Positions 20,540 through 35,439 of a stretch of DNA of 64,000 nt are shown here, in pieces; positions within the stretch are counted from its first letter, which is position 1; each line of letters opens with the position of its first letter. The notes beneath the pieces were generated by a model that worked only from the letters and a program-made list of their open reading frames with translations, was not told the DNA's origin and did no database searches. Source of the DNA: Streptomyces diastatochromogenes (GTDB taxonomy: Bacteria; Actinomycetota; Actinomycetes; Streptomycetales; Streptomycetaceae); the NCBI GenBank assembly GCA_026913215.1, contig JAPTYK010000001.1, positions 5,580,001-5,644,000 on the forward strand, given 5' to 3'. A program made the translations under genes and the position numbers.

Positions 20540-21037
20540 ATGAGCACCACCCAGAGCGACAGGCTGCGCGGACTCGTGGAGCCGCTCGTCGCCGCGAAGG
20601 ACCTGGATCTGGAAGAGATCGAGGTGTCCCGGGCCGGCCGCCGCGGACTGCTGCGGATCGTCGTCGACTCGGAGGAGGGCGTGGAGCTCGACGTCTGCGC
20701 CGAGCTGAGCCGCGAGATCTCCGAGAAGCTCGACGAGACCGACGCGATGGGCGACGGCGAGTACGTCCTCGAAGTCAGCTCCCCCGGCGCCGAGCGCCCC
20801 CTCACCGAGCACCGCCACTACGTGCGCGCCACCGGCCGCCTGGCCAGGCTCCAGCTGGCCGAGGGCGGGGAGCTGGTCGCGCGCATCCTCGCGGTGGACG
20901 AGGACGGCATCGACACGGAGGTTCCGGGCGTGAAGGGGCGCAAGCCCACCGCCCGCCGGGTCGAGTTCGCCGAGATCGCCAAGGCGCGTGTCGAGATCGA
21001 GTTCAACCGCAAGGACAAGAAGGAAGAGGAGGCGTAG
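20540..21037 (+). CDS. rimP: Ribosome maturation factor RimP
   Basis: 165 residues, intact. Needed for late 30S assembly. The family signature is clear: [20 protein letters not shown], then [20 protein letters not shown], followed by an SH3-like C-terminal domain and a lysine/glutamate tail. ATG 20540 has GAGGAG upstream. First gene of the rimP-nusA-ylxR-infB-DUF503-rbfA-truB series; two bases separate its stop from nusA. Confidence 0.96.
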   Translation: MSTTQSDRLRGLVEPLVAAKDLDLEEIEVSRAGRRGLLRIVVDSEEGVELDVCAELSREISEKLDETDAMGDGEYVLEVSSPGAERPLTEHRHYVRATGRLARLQLAEGGELVARILAVDEDGIDTEVPGVKGRKPTARRVEFAEIAKARVEIEFNRKDKKEEEA

Positions 21038-21039
21038 CC

Positions 21040-22035
21040 GTGGACATCGACGTGAAGCTCCTGAAGGGCTTGGCACAGGAGAAGGAAATCTCCTTCGAGA
21101 TGCTGGTCGAGGCGATCGAGTCGGCCCTCCTCATCGCGTACCACCGCACCCCCGACGCCCGCCGCCACGCGCGCGTGGAGCTGAACCGGGCCACCGGCCA
21201 CGTGACGGTGTGGGCGAAGGAGGACCCCTCCGACCTGGAGGAGGGCCAGGAGCCCAAGGACTTCGACGACACCCCGTCGGACTTCGGCCGGATCGCGGCG
21301 AGCACCGCCCGCCAGGTCATCCAGCAGCGGCTGCGGGACGCCGAGAACGACGTGACCTTCGGCGAGTACGCCCGCCGCGAGGGCGATGTCGTCGCCGGTG
21401 TGGTACAGCAGGGCAAGGACCCGAAGAACGTCCTCGTCAAGCTGGACGACAAGCTGGAGGCCATCCTTCCGGTGCAGGAGCAGGTGCCGGGCGAGGAGTA
21501 CACGCACGGCCTGCGGCTGCGCACGTACGTCGTCCGGGTGGCGAAGGGCGTGCGCGGTCCGTCCGTCACCCTTTCGCGGACGCACCCCAGCCTGGTGAAG
21601 AAGCTCTTCGCCCTGGAGGTGCCGGAGATCGCCGACGGCTCGGTCGAGATCGCGGCCATCGCCCGTGAGGCCGGTCACCGCACCAAGATCGCCGTCCGTT
21701 CCACCCGTTCGGGCCTGAACCCCAAGGGCGCCTGCATCGGCCCGATGGGCAGCCGCGTCCGCAACGTGATGGCGGAGCTGCACGGCGAGAAGATCGACAT
21801 CGTCGACTGGTCGGACGACCCGGCCGAGATGGTGGCGAACGCGCTCTCGCCGGCGCGGGTCTCCAAGGTCGAGATCGTGGACCTCGCCGCCCGCTCCGCC
21901 CGGGTGACGGTGCCGGACTACCAGCTGTCCCTGGCGATCGGCAAGGAGGGGCAGAACGCCCGTCTCGCCGCGCGTCTGACCGGCTGGCGCATCGACATCC
22001 GTCCGGACACCGAGCCGGCGGAGCCGCAGGACTGA
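21040..22035 (+). CDS. nusA: Transcription termination/antitermination factor NusA
   Basis: 331 residues, intact, GTG 21040. Domains in order: N-terminal RNA-polymerase-binding domain ([20 protein letters not shown]), S1 ([20 protein letters not shown]), then two KH domains ([20 protein letters not shown] and [20 protein letters not shown]). It lacks the C-terminal acidic repeats of the E. coli protein, as is normal in actinobacteria. Acts on RNA polymerase during pausing, termination and rRNA antitermination. Confidence 0.97.
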   Translation: MDIDVKLLKGLAQEKEISFEMLVEAIESALLIAYHRTPDARRHARVELNRATGHVTVWAKEDPSDLEEGQEPKDFDDTPSDFGRIAASTARQVIQQRLRDAENDVTFGEYARREGDVVAGVVQQGKDPKNVLVKLDDKLEAILPVQEQVPGEEYTHGLRLRTYVVRVAKGVRGPSVTLSRTHPSLVKKLFALEVPEIADGSVEIAAIAREAGHRTKIAVRSTRSGLNPKGACIGPMGSRVRNVMAELHGEKIDIVDWSDDPAEMVANALSPARVSKVEIVDLAARSARVTVPDYQLSLAIGKEGQNARLAARLTGWRIDIRPDTEPAEPQD

Positions 22036-22109
22036 GCCAGTTTTTGGCCAACAACTGTTCGATTCTTGCCCCAAACAGGTGAGGTCGGTACGGGGAGGTA
22101 GACTTAATC

Positions 22110-22391
22110 GTGTCTGGCCGGACGCATGCCCGCGTGTGCCCTGAGCGAACCTGTGTGGGATGCCGGGAGCGAGCGGCCAAGAGCGATCTGCTGCGGATCG
22201 TGATGAATAAGGACGAGTGCGTTCCCGATCATCGCGGTACGCTGCCCGGCCGGGGTGCGTACCTGCACCCCGCCGTGGTCTGTCTCGACCTGGCGGTCCG
22301 CCGCCGGGCCTTCCCGAGGGCCTTCAAGGTCCAGGGACCGCTCGACACGGAGGCACTCCGCCACCACGTCGGGCAGACGGCACCGCAGTGA
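22110..22391 (+). CDS. ylxR: YlxR (DUF448) RNA-binding protein
   Basis: 93 residues from GTG 22110. PERTCVGCRER at the N-terminus and LPGRGAYLHPAVVCLDLAVR are the YlxR/RnpM signatures. Members lie between nusA and infB in many bacteria; some bind the RNase P RNA and others act on transcription. Intact. Confidence 0.93.
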   Translation: MSGRTHARVCPERTCVGCRERAAKSDLLRIVMNKDECVPDHRGTLPGRGAYLHPAVVCLDLAVRRRAFPRAFKVQGPLDTEALRHHVGQTAPQ

Positions 22392-22457
22392 ACAAGAAGT
22401 ACGGCACGGAACACCGTGCGGTCAGGTACCTCGCGAGTTGGAAGTAGGTCGAGATTG

Positions 22458-22536
22458 CGATGAGCACTCGATGAGTACGCGATGAGTACGCCCATGAAGT
22501 AGCGACGGTCCGGCGGTAACCGGACCTATAAAGGAG
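22458..22536 (+). promoter_or_regulatory. infB leader: three 11-bp repeats forming overlapping mini-ORFs, a hairpin and the ribosome-binding site
   Basis: CGATGAGCACT, CGATGAGTACG and CGATGAGTACG follow one another with an exact 11-base period (22458-22490). They create three mini-ORFs: MSTR (22460-22474), MSTR (22471-22485) and MSTPMK (22482-22502). Each stop overlaps the next start as ATGA. Next is a seven-base-pair hairpin (22507-22513 with 22520-22526) and AAGGAG at 22531-22536, five bases before the infB GTG. Confidence 0.7.
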
Positions 22537-22540
22537 CGAA

Positions 22541-25607
<3,067 letters not shown>

Positions 25608-25624
25608 CGCGCAGGGCTGCGTCC

Positions 25625-25663
25625 GGGGCCGGTCGGCGGGAAGTATTTCCGTCGATCGGCCCC
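25625..25663 (+). terminator. Hairpin between infB and the DUF503 gene
   Basis: Arms 25625-25642 and 25647-25663 pair with a few G:T pairs and one bulge, loop GTAT. It may be a terminator or an attenuator that lowers expression of the downstream genes. Confidence 0.55.
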
Positions 25664-25750
25664 GGCCGTTGCGTGTACGGTTCTGGTGTCCCTGCCAAGC
25701 GACGGCGTGGCAGGCCACCGAACCCGAACCGGCGGGACATCCGGCACCAC

Positions 25751-26044
25751 ATGTACGTGGGGACTCTGTCCTTCGACCTGCTCCTCGGCGACGTCCACTC
25801 GTTGAAGGAGAAACGCTCCGTCGTCCGGCCCATCGTCGCCGAGCTCCAGCGCAAGTTCTCCGTGAGCGCGGCGGAAGTGGGCGACCAGGACCTTCACCGC
25901 AGGGCCCGGCTGGGCGTCGCGCTGGTGTCCGGGGACTCACGGTTCGTATCGGACGTGCTCGACCGCTGTGAGCGGCTCGTCGCCGCACGTCCCGAGGTGG
26001 AACTCCTCTCGGTGCGCCGAAGGCTCCACACTGATGAAGACTGA
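25751..26044 (+). CDS. DUF503 (YlxP-like) protein
   Basis: 97 residues from ATG 25751. [20 protein letters not shown] and [20 protein letters not shown] are the family signature; the second half ([20 protein letters not shown]) fits as well. A small protein of unknown biochemistry that sits between infB and rbfA in many Gram-positive bacteria, including B. subtilis YlxP. Intact. Confidence 0.93.
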   Translation: MYVGTLSFDLLLGDVHSLKEKRSVVRPIVAELQRKFSVSAAEVGDQDLHRRARLGVALVSGDSRFVSDVLDRCERLVAARPEVELLSVRRRLHTDED

Positions 26045-26074
26045 TCTGAGCAAGGCAAAGAAGGAGAAGGACCA

Positions 26075-26515
26075 GTGGCCGACAACGCGCGGGCGAAGAA
26101 GCTGGCAGACCTCATCCGGGAGGTGGTCGCCGAGAAGCTGCAGCGCGGCATCAAGGACCCCCGCCTGGGCACGCACGTGACCATCACGGACACCCGCGTC
26201 ACCGGTGACCTGCGGGAGGCCACGGTCTTCTACACGGTCTACGGCGACGACGAGGAGCGCGCGAGCGCCGCGGCCGGCCTGGAGAGCGCCAAGGGCATCC
26301 TCCGTTCGGCCGTGGGCCGGGCGGCGGGGACCAAGTTCACCCCCACCCTGGCCTTCGTGGCCGACGCCCTCCCGGAGAACGCGCGCACGATCGAGGACCT
26401 CCTCGACAAGGCGCGGGCCTCGGACGCCCAGGTGCGCCAGGCCTCCTCGGGCGCCACCTTCGCGGGCGACGCCGACCCCTACAAGAAGCAGGGCGAGGAC
26501 GAAGCCGCCGAATGA
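26075..26515 (+). CDS. rbfA: 30S ribosome-binding factor A
   Basis: 146 residues from GTG 26075. KH-type fold: ARAKKLADLIREVVAEKLQR, then DPRLGTHVTITDTRVTGDLR. Assists 16S rRNA 5'-end maturation in the 30S subunit and cold adaptation. Its stop overlaps the truB start as ATGA, so the genes are coupled. Intact. Confidence 0.96.
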   Translation: MADNARAKKLADLIREVVAEKLQRGIKDPRLGTHVTITDTRVTGDLREATVFYTVYGDDEERASAAAGLESAKGILRSAVGRAAGTKFTPTLAFVADALPENARTIEDLLDKARASDAQVRQASSGATFAGDADPYKKQGEDEAAE

Positions 26516-27407
26516 GCACCTCGGGAAAGACGCCCGACGGGCTTGTCATCGTCGACAAGCCGTCGGGCTTCACTTCGCACGACGTCGTGGCCAAGATGCG
26601 GGGATCGCCAAGACCCGCCGCGTCGGCCACGCCGCACGCTCGACCCCATGGCCACGGGCGTCCTCGTCCTCGGCGTGGAGCGGGCCACCAAGCTCCTCGG
26701 TCACCTCGCGCTGACCGAGAAGGAGTACCTGGGCACCATCCGCCTGGGTCAGACGACGATCACCGACGACGCCGAGGGCGAGATCACGGCGTCGGTCGAC
26801 GCTTCGAAGGTCACCCGCGAGCAGATCGACGCCGGAGTCGCCGAGCTGAGCGGTGACATCATGCAGGTCCCGTCGAAGGTCTCCGCGATCAAGATCGACG
26901 GCAAGCGGTCGTACGCGCGCGTGCGCGGCGGCGAGGAGTTCGAGATCCCGGCCCGCCCGGTCACCGTCTCCTCCTTCCGGGTGTACGACGTCCGCGAGGC
27001 GACCGCCGAGGACGGCACGCCCGTCGTCGACCTGGTCGTCTCGGTGGTCTGCTCCTCCGGCACGTACATCCGGGCGCTCGCCCGGGACCTCGGCGCCGGA
27101 CTCGGCGTGGGCGGTCACCTGACCGCGCTGCGCCGCACCCGGGTCGGCCCGTACAAGCTGGACAGCGCCCGCACCCTGGACCAGCTCCAGGAGGACCTCA
27201 CGGTCATGCCGGTCGCCGACGCGGCCGCGGCGGCGTTCCCGCGCTGGGACGTCGACGAGAAGCGGGCCAGGCTGCTGCTCAACGGCGTCCGCCTGGAGAT
27301 GCCGGAGTACCCGAAGGGGCCCGTCGCGGTCTACGGACCGGGGCACGCTGCTCGCGCTCGTCGAGGACCAGCGGGGCAAGGCAAAGAGCCTGGCCGTCTT
27401 CGGCTGA
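26512..27407 (+). CDS. truB: tRNA pseudouridine-55 synthase (three frameshifts)
   Basis: Makes pseudouridine 55 in the T-loop of tRNA. N-terminus DGLVIVDKPSGFTSHDVVAK; then, after restoring one base at about 26599 (GIAKTRRVGHA) and one at about 26632, GTLDPMATGVLVLG with the catalytic aspartate. PSKVSAIKIDGKRSYARVRG, SSGTYIRALARDLG and the C-terminal PUA-like domain follow. A third missing base near 27340 leads into LLALVEDQRGKAKSLAVFG and the stop at 27405-27407. All three breaks restore family sequence by a single base, which marks them as sequencing errors. Confidence 0.93.
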
Positions 27408-27420
27408 GCCGACCTCTTCG

Positions 27421-27455
27421 GTGTGGGGCGGCACGCGCGCGTGCCCGCCCCACAC
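27421..27455 (+). terminator. Terminator of the rimP-truB operon
   Basis: Long stem (27421-27436 with 27439-27455, one bulged G) followed by TTTTCCCC. Confidence 0.85.
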
Positions 27456-27603
27456 TTTTCCCCGTTTCCCCGGAAGGGATCTGTCCCGCGGAGCCGCCGA
27501 AATTCACCCCATCAGGGAGGCGCTCGGAGTGAACCAGGGGTGTGAGGGGCGCGTTTCCCCGTGAGTGCCTCCGGGTGATCACGGGCCGCCTACCGTCGAC
27601 ACC

Positions 27604-30600
27604 ATGGGACGCGGGGACCTGGCGACGCTGGTGCGCATCTGCGATACGGCGGGCCGGCCACGCGGCACCGGTTTCCTCGCCGACCACGACGGAACGGTCG
27701 TCACCAGCCACGAAGCCGTCGACGGACTCAGCCGCGTCGTCCTGCACGCCCCCGGCGACCGGAGCTGGCTCGCCGAGGCCGAGGCCGTCACCCCGCTGCC
27801 CGAGAGCGGCCTCGCGCTCGTGCGGACCGAAGGGCTCGGCGGCCGCCCGCTGCCCCTCGCGACCCGGCCCGAGATCGAACCCGGCACCTACGTGCGGATC
27901 GCCGCCCAGGGCTGGCGCGAGGCCCGCGTCCTCGGCCCCGCCGCCGTCACGTACACCGCCGCCGACCGCTTCCACGCCCTCGCCGACGCCCTCGAACTGG
28001 CCATCGGCACCGAGGGCGCCGAGGCGCTCCGGCGCGGCGGCCAGGCCGCCGGCGGCCCCGTCCTCGACACCGTCACCGGCACCGTCCTCGCCGTCCTCGG
28101 CACCGCCCTGCGCGGCGACCGCCGGGCCGCCGGGTACGCCGTGCCGCTCCGCCCCGCCGGCCCGCTCACCTCCCTCCTCCGGCGCAACGCGGCCACCGTC
28201 CCCGCCTACGGCCCCGACCTCAACCTCGCCGCGATCCTGGAGCTCACCGCCACCTCCACCGGGCCCGTACGGGACCCCGGACCCTGGCCCGAACCCGTCG
28301 AACGGCCCGACTGCGTCCGCGAGTTCGCCCGCTTCACCGCCGGGGACACCCCGTCCTCGCCCTCGTCGGCGCCCCCGGCACCGGACGCACCACCGCCCTC
28401 GCCGCGCTCTGCGCCCGCCGCGCCGGGGCGTCGCCCCGCCCCCACCGTCCGGCTCCGCGGCGCCGACCTGCGCGCCGAGGACCGCTCGCTCGCCGACGCC
28501 GTCGGCCGCGCCCTGCACCAGGCCGGCCGGATCGTCGCCGCCTCCGGGGCGCTCGGCGACACCACCACCGCCACCCCGGAGCGGGCCGCCGCCCTCGCCC
28601 GCGACGCGGGCCGCCCGCTGCTCGTCGTCCTCGACGGCCCCGAGGAGATGCCGCCGCTCCTCGCCCACCGGCTCGCCGACTGGACGAGGGCCACCGAGGG
28701 TGGCTCCGCGCCCACGGGGTCCACCTCGTCACCGCCTGCCGCCCCGAGCACTGGGAACAGGCCGGCGCGCTCTACACTCCCGGCGCCCTGCACCGCCCGG
28801 CGACGGACCCGGCTCCGCCGCCCTCGTCCTCAGGCCGCCTCGGCGGCGGAGGCGCGCGCCGTACAGGAGGGCTACGGGCTCGGGGAGACGGACCTCGCCC
28901 GGAGGACGCCCGGCACCCGCTCGCCCTGCGGCTGCTCGCCGAGGTGCGGGCGGCGCTGCCCGGCGAGGTGCCGGGACGGCCCGGACGCGAGGAGATCTTC
29001 ACCGCCCACCTGGACCTGATGTGCCTGCGGGCCGCCGTCCGGATCGCCGCCGGCTCGCGCCCCTGATCCGGGGACGGCCGTCCGCCGCCTCGCCGCGCGC
29101 GTCACCGGCCGGGTCCACGAGGCGGCCCGCCGCTGCCTCGGCCCCGGACACGGCGTCCTCGACCGCTCCTCCTTCGAGGAACTCTTCCCCTGGCGCGAAG
29201 GCTGGGCCCCGCCGTCCTCACCGAGGGCCTCCTCGTCCCGGCGGGCTCCGGCTACCGCTTCGCCCACGAGGAACTCGCCGACTGGGTCCAGGCCTCCCAC
29301 CTCGACCTTGACACGGCACTGCACACGCTGGTGCACAGCCGCCACGAGCCCCCGCGACCGGGGGCACGGGGCGACCTGGGCGGGACTGGGGGCCTGGTGC
29401 TGCTGCTGGGCTGGGTGGTCTGGGCGGGCCTGTGGGGCCTGGTGCGGCCGCCGGACCTGCCGGGGGCCCCCTCCTCGACCTTCCCCGGCAGCGGTCGGCC
29501 GGGGAACGGGCGGTGGGAGGGCAGCTGCCGGTGCCCAGGCACCGGATCGGGCCCGTGTTGCAGGCACTGCTGCTTCTGCACCGGGAGAGGGGCCCGCGGG
29601 GCTCGTGCCGCGGCTCGTCGGGCTGGCCGAGGCGTTGGGGCGGTTCGCAGGGAGGGGCGGCGGGACGGGGCCTGGTGGGCCGCGCGGCTGCTGCGGGAGA
29701 GCGTGCTGCGGGTGCCGGACCCGAGGCCGTACTTGCCGGTGCTGCGGCTGCTCGCCGATCTCATCGGGGCCCGCCCGGAGCCGCACCCGGTCTTCGCCCC
29801 TTCGGGACCGCGTTCTGGCTGGGCCTGCCGCTGGGCGAGGACGAGCGGATCGACCTGCTGCGCAGGCTCGTCCCGGCCGACGGGGGCGATAGCGACCGCA
29901 GCGGCCTCGACGCCGTCGCGGCGCGGCTCGTCGCCGACCCCGGGGCGTGCAGCCGCTCCTGTGCCGCTGGTTCGGCGACGAACGGCCCGCCGTCGCCACC
30001 GCCGCCCAGACCCTCCTGCACACCCACCGAGGGCTCGCCGTCGACGACCTGTGCGAGGCGCTCGTCGCCACCGCCCACCCGCTCGCCGACGGCCTCCTCG
30101 CCGCCCTCGCCCGGGACGAGCCCTCCGCGCTCTGCCGGGCCGTCGACCGCTGGGCCCACGACGACGGACGCCCGGAGCGGCGCGTCGCGGCCGCCGCGTA
30201 CGGACAGCTGGTCGCCGGACACGCCACCACCTCCGCCGACCGCGAACTCCTCCGCTACGCCGCCCTCGCCCTGCTCGCCCGCCCCGGCGACCAGAGCCTC
30301 CACGGCGCCGCCCTCGGCCTCCTCGTCCGCGACCCGCACAGCCGGGCCCGCCACCTGCCCCGCGCCGTGGCCGAGCTCCGGGTGCCCCCACCGCCCTCGC
30401 CGAGGCCCTCCCCACCCACCCCGAGGAGGTCCTCACGGCCTTCCGGGCCCGCCTGATCGGCACCGGCGAGGCACCCGCCGCCCTGCGGGCCCTCGCCGAG
30501 GTCGACACGCCCGCCCTCGCCCGCCGGATCGCCGCCCTCGTCCGCGACTACGCCGCCCGCCACCCCGAGGGCGCCCCGCTCGTCGCCGCCTTCGTCGACC

Positions 30601-31118
30601 GCCGGTTCGAGGACGGACCGGCGGCCAGGGCGATCCTCTTCCCACTGGTCACGGGCCTGATCCGGGGCCGCCCCGCCGCCTCCGGCGGGCCCTCGCACCG
30701 TCCTCGCCGCCCCCGGCAGCGGGGCCTCCCGGCACCTGCGGGCCGAGCTGCTCGACGTACTCCTGGAGCACGAGCGGTACGAGGCCGAGGCCGGGAGCTG
30801 ACCGTCCTGGAGGCCCTGCTGCGGGCCGCCGCGGAAGGCGCGGGCGGCGCAGCGCGCCCCGCAGCCGGGAGCTGACCCACCGGGTCGGCGCGCTGTGCGT
30901 CCGTACCCCGAGGGCGCCTGGCGGTTCGACCGGGCCCTGGCCGGGGCCGTCCGCGAGCGCGGCGCCTTCGCCGTGCTCCTCGCCGCCTGGACGGTCGCCG
31001 CCCCGGGGACTGGGCCCCGCTGCTCGGCCCGGAGACCCTGCGGGCGCTGCGGAGCCCCGGCACTGCCATGCCGATGCGTACCGACGGCCGTGGACATGGC
31101 AGTCTTAGACCTGCGTAA
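27604..31118 (+). CDS. Large trypsin-like pseudo-protease / NTPase / helical-repeat protein (many frameshifts)
   Basis: From ATG 27604; TACCGT (27591-27596) ends seven bases upstream, so the mRNA may be leaderless. Residues 1-200 have a trypsin-like fold (GRPRGTGFLADHDGTVVTSH, with the histidine), but the aspartate position reads PESGLALV and the serine position reads GQAAGGPVLD: two of three catalytic residues are absent, both inside an unbroken frame. From about 28350 comes an NTPase-like region (VGAPGTGRTTALAAL, arginine where Walker A has lysine; RPLLVVLDGPEEMPPLL as Walker B-like), then about 600 residues of leucine-rich helical repeats (ERRVAAAAYGQLVAG, RYAALALLARPG). At least eight frame changes after 28340. 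The end is at TAA 31116-31118 in the most natural frame (GRGHGSLRPA). A signalling or STAND-like ATPase is possible. Stands between truB and ribF. Confidence 0.7.
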
Positions 31119-31156
31119 AGGCGAACAGGGCGAACAGGCGGACGAGGGCGGTCACA

Positions 31157-32106
31157 GTGCAGCGCTGGCGTGGCTTGGAGGACATCCCCCAGGACTGGGG
31201 GCGCAGCGTCGTCACCATCGGCTCGTACGACGGGGTGCACCGCGGACACCAGCTGATCATCGGGCGTGCCGTCGAGCGCGCCCGTGAGCTGGGCGTCCCC
31301 TCCGTCGTCGTCACCTTCGACCCGCACCCCTCCGAGGTCGTGCGTCCCGGCAGCCACCCGCCGCTGCTCGCCCCGCACCACCGCCGCGCGGAACTGATCG
31401 CGGAGCTGGGCGTGGACGCGGTGCTCGTGCTGCCGTTCACCGCCGAGTTCTCGCAGCTGTCCCCGGCGGACTTCATCGTGAAGGTGCTCGTCGACAAGCT
31501 GCACGCGAAGGCCGTCATCGAGGGCCCCAACTTCCGCTTCGGGCACCGGGCCGCGGGCAACGTGGCCTTCCTCGCCGAGCTCGGCGCCACCTACGACTAC
31601 GAGGTCGAGGTCATCGACCTGTACGTCAGCGGGGCCGCCGGCGGCGGCGACCCTTCTCCTCCACCCTCACCTGCCGCCTCGTCGCCGAGGGCGACATGGC
31701 CGGCGCCGCCGAGATCCTCGGCCGCCCGCACCGCGTCGAGGGCATCGTCGTCCGCGGCAGCAGCGCGGCCGCGAGCTCGGCTTCCCACGGCCAACGTCGA
31801 GACCCTGCCCCACACGGCGATCCCGGCCGACGGCGTCTACGCCGGCTGGCTGACCGCCGCGGGGAGCGCATGCCCGCGGCCATCTCCGTCGGCACGAACC
31901 CCCAGTTCGACGGCACGGAACGCACCGTCGAGGCCTACGCCATCGACCGCGAGGGCCTCGACCTCTACGGCCTGCACGTGTCCGTGGACTTCCTCGCCTA
32001 CGTGCGCGGCATGCTCAAGTTCGACACCCTGGACGACCTGCTCCAGGCGATGGCGGCCGACGTGAAGCGCTGCCGCGAACTGACGGAGGAATACGACCGG
32101 GCCTGA
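31157..32106 (+). CDS. ribF: Bifunctional riboflavin kinase/FAD synthetase (four frameshifts)
   Basis: Makes FMN and FAD from riboflavin. The N-terminal adenylyltransferase domain shows IGSYDGVHRGHQLII, VVTFDPHPSEVV and GPNFRFGHRA. The C-terminal kinase domain shows GFPTANVETLPHTAIPADGV, the ATP/metal motif, and NPQFDGTERTVEAY. Single missing bases near 31650, 31760, 31788 and 31863 explain all frame changes. GTG 31157. Normal partner position next to truB. Confidence 0.94.
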
Positions 32107-32621
32107 CGGCACCAGTCCGCCCCGCTGCCCTTCCGGGGCCCGCGCTCGGCGGGGCGGTGCCCCGCTCCCGTCCCCCTGCCGTGTGGGGCCCGTGCCCGGT
32201 GGGGCGGTGCCCTTCCGCTCACCTCCGTGTGGGCAATCGTCCCGCTGGGCGGGACGGGTGGGCACACGGGACGGCGCCCTTAGCGGCGCCTCCGCGTTCC
32301 GAAGCCTGGACCCGCACCCCTGTGCACAGCTTGCACGGGGTGCGGGTCCAGGCGCATGCCTCTGGCGCCCGGCAGGGCGCGGGTCCGTGTGCCCACCCTC
32401 CCCAAGCTCTCGGCTTCGCTCGAGCAGGGGCACCCCTTGCCCCAGCGGAACGATTGCCCACAACGGGGCAGCGGGGCGGGCACCGCCCGGTGGGTGCGGC
32501 CCCACAACGGGGCGGCGGGGCGGGCACGGGCCCAGCGGGGCGCGGCCCGCCACGGGGTGGGCACCGCCCCAGCGGGCGCCGCACCGGCCGGGGCGGCTCG
32601 CGGCGGGGGTGCCGGCGGTGT
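32107..32621. repeat. Gene-free block of nested inverted repeats
   Basis: No coding sequence is credible in these 515 bases. The centre is a hairpin with 16-base perfect arms (32305-32320, 32337-32352) extended by a five-base inner stem. Outside it are paired arms: GTGGGCAATCGTCCCGCTGG near 32230 against a near-reverse complement near 32445-32466, a GTGGGCACACGGGAC copy near 32260 against its complement near 32385, and a TGTGGGGCC...GGGCGGTGCCC type arm near 32185 against one near 32480-32508. A separate short hairpin with the sequence AGCTCTCGGCTTCGCTCGAG (32405-32425) is, from memory, a frequent intergenic motif in Streptomyces. It lies between convergent ribF and ABC transporter genes and probably also ends transcription. 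Confidence 0.75.
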
Positions 32622-33592
32622 TCAGGCCGTCGTCACCCAGTGGCACGCCGCCGCCTGTTCCCCCGCCCCCAGGACCGGCAGGTCCTGGGAGCGGCAGAGG
32701 TCGGCGACCGGGGAGGCCTCGCCCGAGGCGAGGAGTTGGCAGCGGGCGTGGAAGCGGCAGCCGGGGGGATGCGGGAGGGTCGGGGGTTCGCCGGTGAGGA
32801 GGACGGGGGTGGCGTCGGATTCGGGGAGGACGGACAAGAGGGCTTGGGTGTACGGGTGTTGAGGGTTTGTCAGGACGGACTCGACGGTGCCGGTCTCGAC
32901 GACCCGGCCCAGGTACATCACGGCCACCCGGTCCGCGATGTTCCAGGCGAGGCCCAGGTCGTGGGTCACGACCAGGGCGGACAGGCCCAGTTCGTCGCGG
33001 AGGCGCAGGAGGAGCGCGAGGATCTCGCCCCGTACGGAGGCGTCCAGGAGGCCACCGGCTCGTCGGCGACGATGAGTTCGGGTTCCAGGACGAGGGCGCC
33101 GGCGATGACCACGCGCTGCCGCTGGCCGCCCGACAGCTCGTGCGGGTAGCGGAGGAAGAAGCGCTCCGGGGGGCGCAGGCCGGCCCGCGACAGGGCCTCC
33201 GCCACGGCCGCGCGCTCGTCCCCGGCGTACCCGTGGATCCGCAGGCCCTCCGCCACCGCCTCGTACACGGTGTGCCGGGGGTTCAGCGACCCGCTGGGGT
33301 CCTGGAGGACCAGCTGCGCCCGCTTGCGGTAGGCCCTGAGCGCCCCGGAGGAGTACGCGAGGGCTGCCCGTCGAAGGCGACCGTCCCGAGGTGGGGCGGA
33401 CCAGGCCGAGCAGGGACCGGGCCAGGGTCGTCTTGCCGCAGCCCGACTCGCCGACCAGGGCCACGATCTCGCCCGCGCCGATGTCCAGGTCCACGCCGTC
33501 CACCGCGCGCGCGGGCGGCGCGCCCCGGCGACCGGGAAAGGTGACGTGCAGGCCGCGCGCCGACAGGAGAGGGCGCGCGGGGGCCTCGGTGC

Positions 33593-33596
<4 letters not shown>
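32622..33596 (-). CDS. Peptide-type ABC transporter ATP-binding protein (OppF/DppF-like, frameshifted)
   Basis: Second ATPase of the importer. Walker A GESGCGKTTLARSLLGLVRP, the signature LSGGQRQRV, Walker B LIVADEPV and the switch histidine in ALVVTHDLGLAWNIADRVAV are present, plus the C-terminal oligopeptide-transporter extension with its cysteine pattern (GCRFHARC ... LCRSQD). Frame changes lie near 33370 and near 33050. ATG 33596 overlaps the stop of the preceding ATPase gene as ATGA. Confidence 0.92.
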
Positions 33597-34554
<958 letters not shown>

Positions 34555-34558
<4 letters not shown>

Positions 34559-35439
34559 CGCCCCACCCCCAGCTTCGGGTTCAGCACGGACTCCACGGCC
34601 CGGCCGCACAGCGTGAACGCGAGCGCGACCAGGGCGATCGCGATCCCGGGCGGGGCCAGGTACCACCAGTGCCCGGAGGAGACGGCGCCCGCCTCCCGGG
34701 CGTCTTGGAGCATCCCGCCCCAGGACACCACCGTCGGGTCGCCGAGGCCGAGGAAGGCGAGGGTCGCCTCGGTGAGGATGGCCGTCGAGATGCCGAGGGT
34801 GGTCTGCGCGAGGACCAGCGGCATCACGTTCGGCAGCACGTGCCGGGTCATGACGTGCCGGTGGCCGCCGCCGAGCGCGGTCGCCCGCTCGATGTACGGG
34901 CGGGACTCCACGGCGATCGTCTGCGCCCGCACCAGGCGGGCGGTGGTCGGCCAGGAGGTCACGCCGATCGCCAGGACCACCGTCCACATCGACCGGGACA
35001 TGACCGTGGCGAGGACGATCGCGAGGACCAGCGTCGGCATCACCAGGAACCAGTCGGTGATCCGCATGACGACGGTGGAGAACCAGCCGCCGTAGTGCCC
35101 GGCGACGATGCCCACCAGGGTTCCGATGGCGACCGAGAGGGCCGCCGCGAGCAGCCCGACGAGCAGCGAGACCCGGGCGCCCCAGACCAGCAGCCCGAGC
35201 AGCGAGCGCCCGAACTGGTCGGTGCCGAGCGGGAACTCGGCGCTCGGCGGCTCCAGGGCCGTGCCCGGCGCCTCCGTCACCGACTGCACGTCGGAGCCGA
35301 CGATCAGCGGGGCGGCGAGCGCGACCAGGGCGATCAGGGCGAGGCCGACGAGACCGTACAGACCGGCCCGATGGGTCCGGTACGAGGTCCAGAAGCGCGC
35401 GACCGAACCCTTGCGGCGCTCCCATGCGAGAGAGGTCAT
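34555..35439 (-). CDS. Peptide-type ABC transporter permease (OppC/DppC-like)
   Basis: 294 residues, intact. N-terminal extension, first membrane helix (GLYGLVGLALIALVALAAPL), the FPLGTDQFGRSLLGLLVWGA segment typical of DppC, and the EAA loop contacting the ATPase (ERATALGGGHRHVMTRHVLP). About six membrane segments. ATG 35439 overlaps the previous permease stop (ATGA). Confidence 0.96.

Noticed and set aside
32157-33149. Plus-strand open frame across the palindromic block
   Set aside because: Its translation mirrors the minus-strand translation because of the inverted repeats, and it then runs antisense to the ABC ATPase gene.
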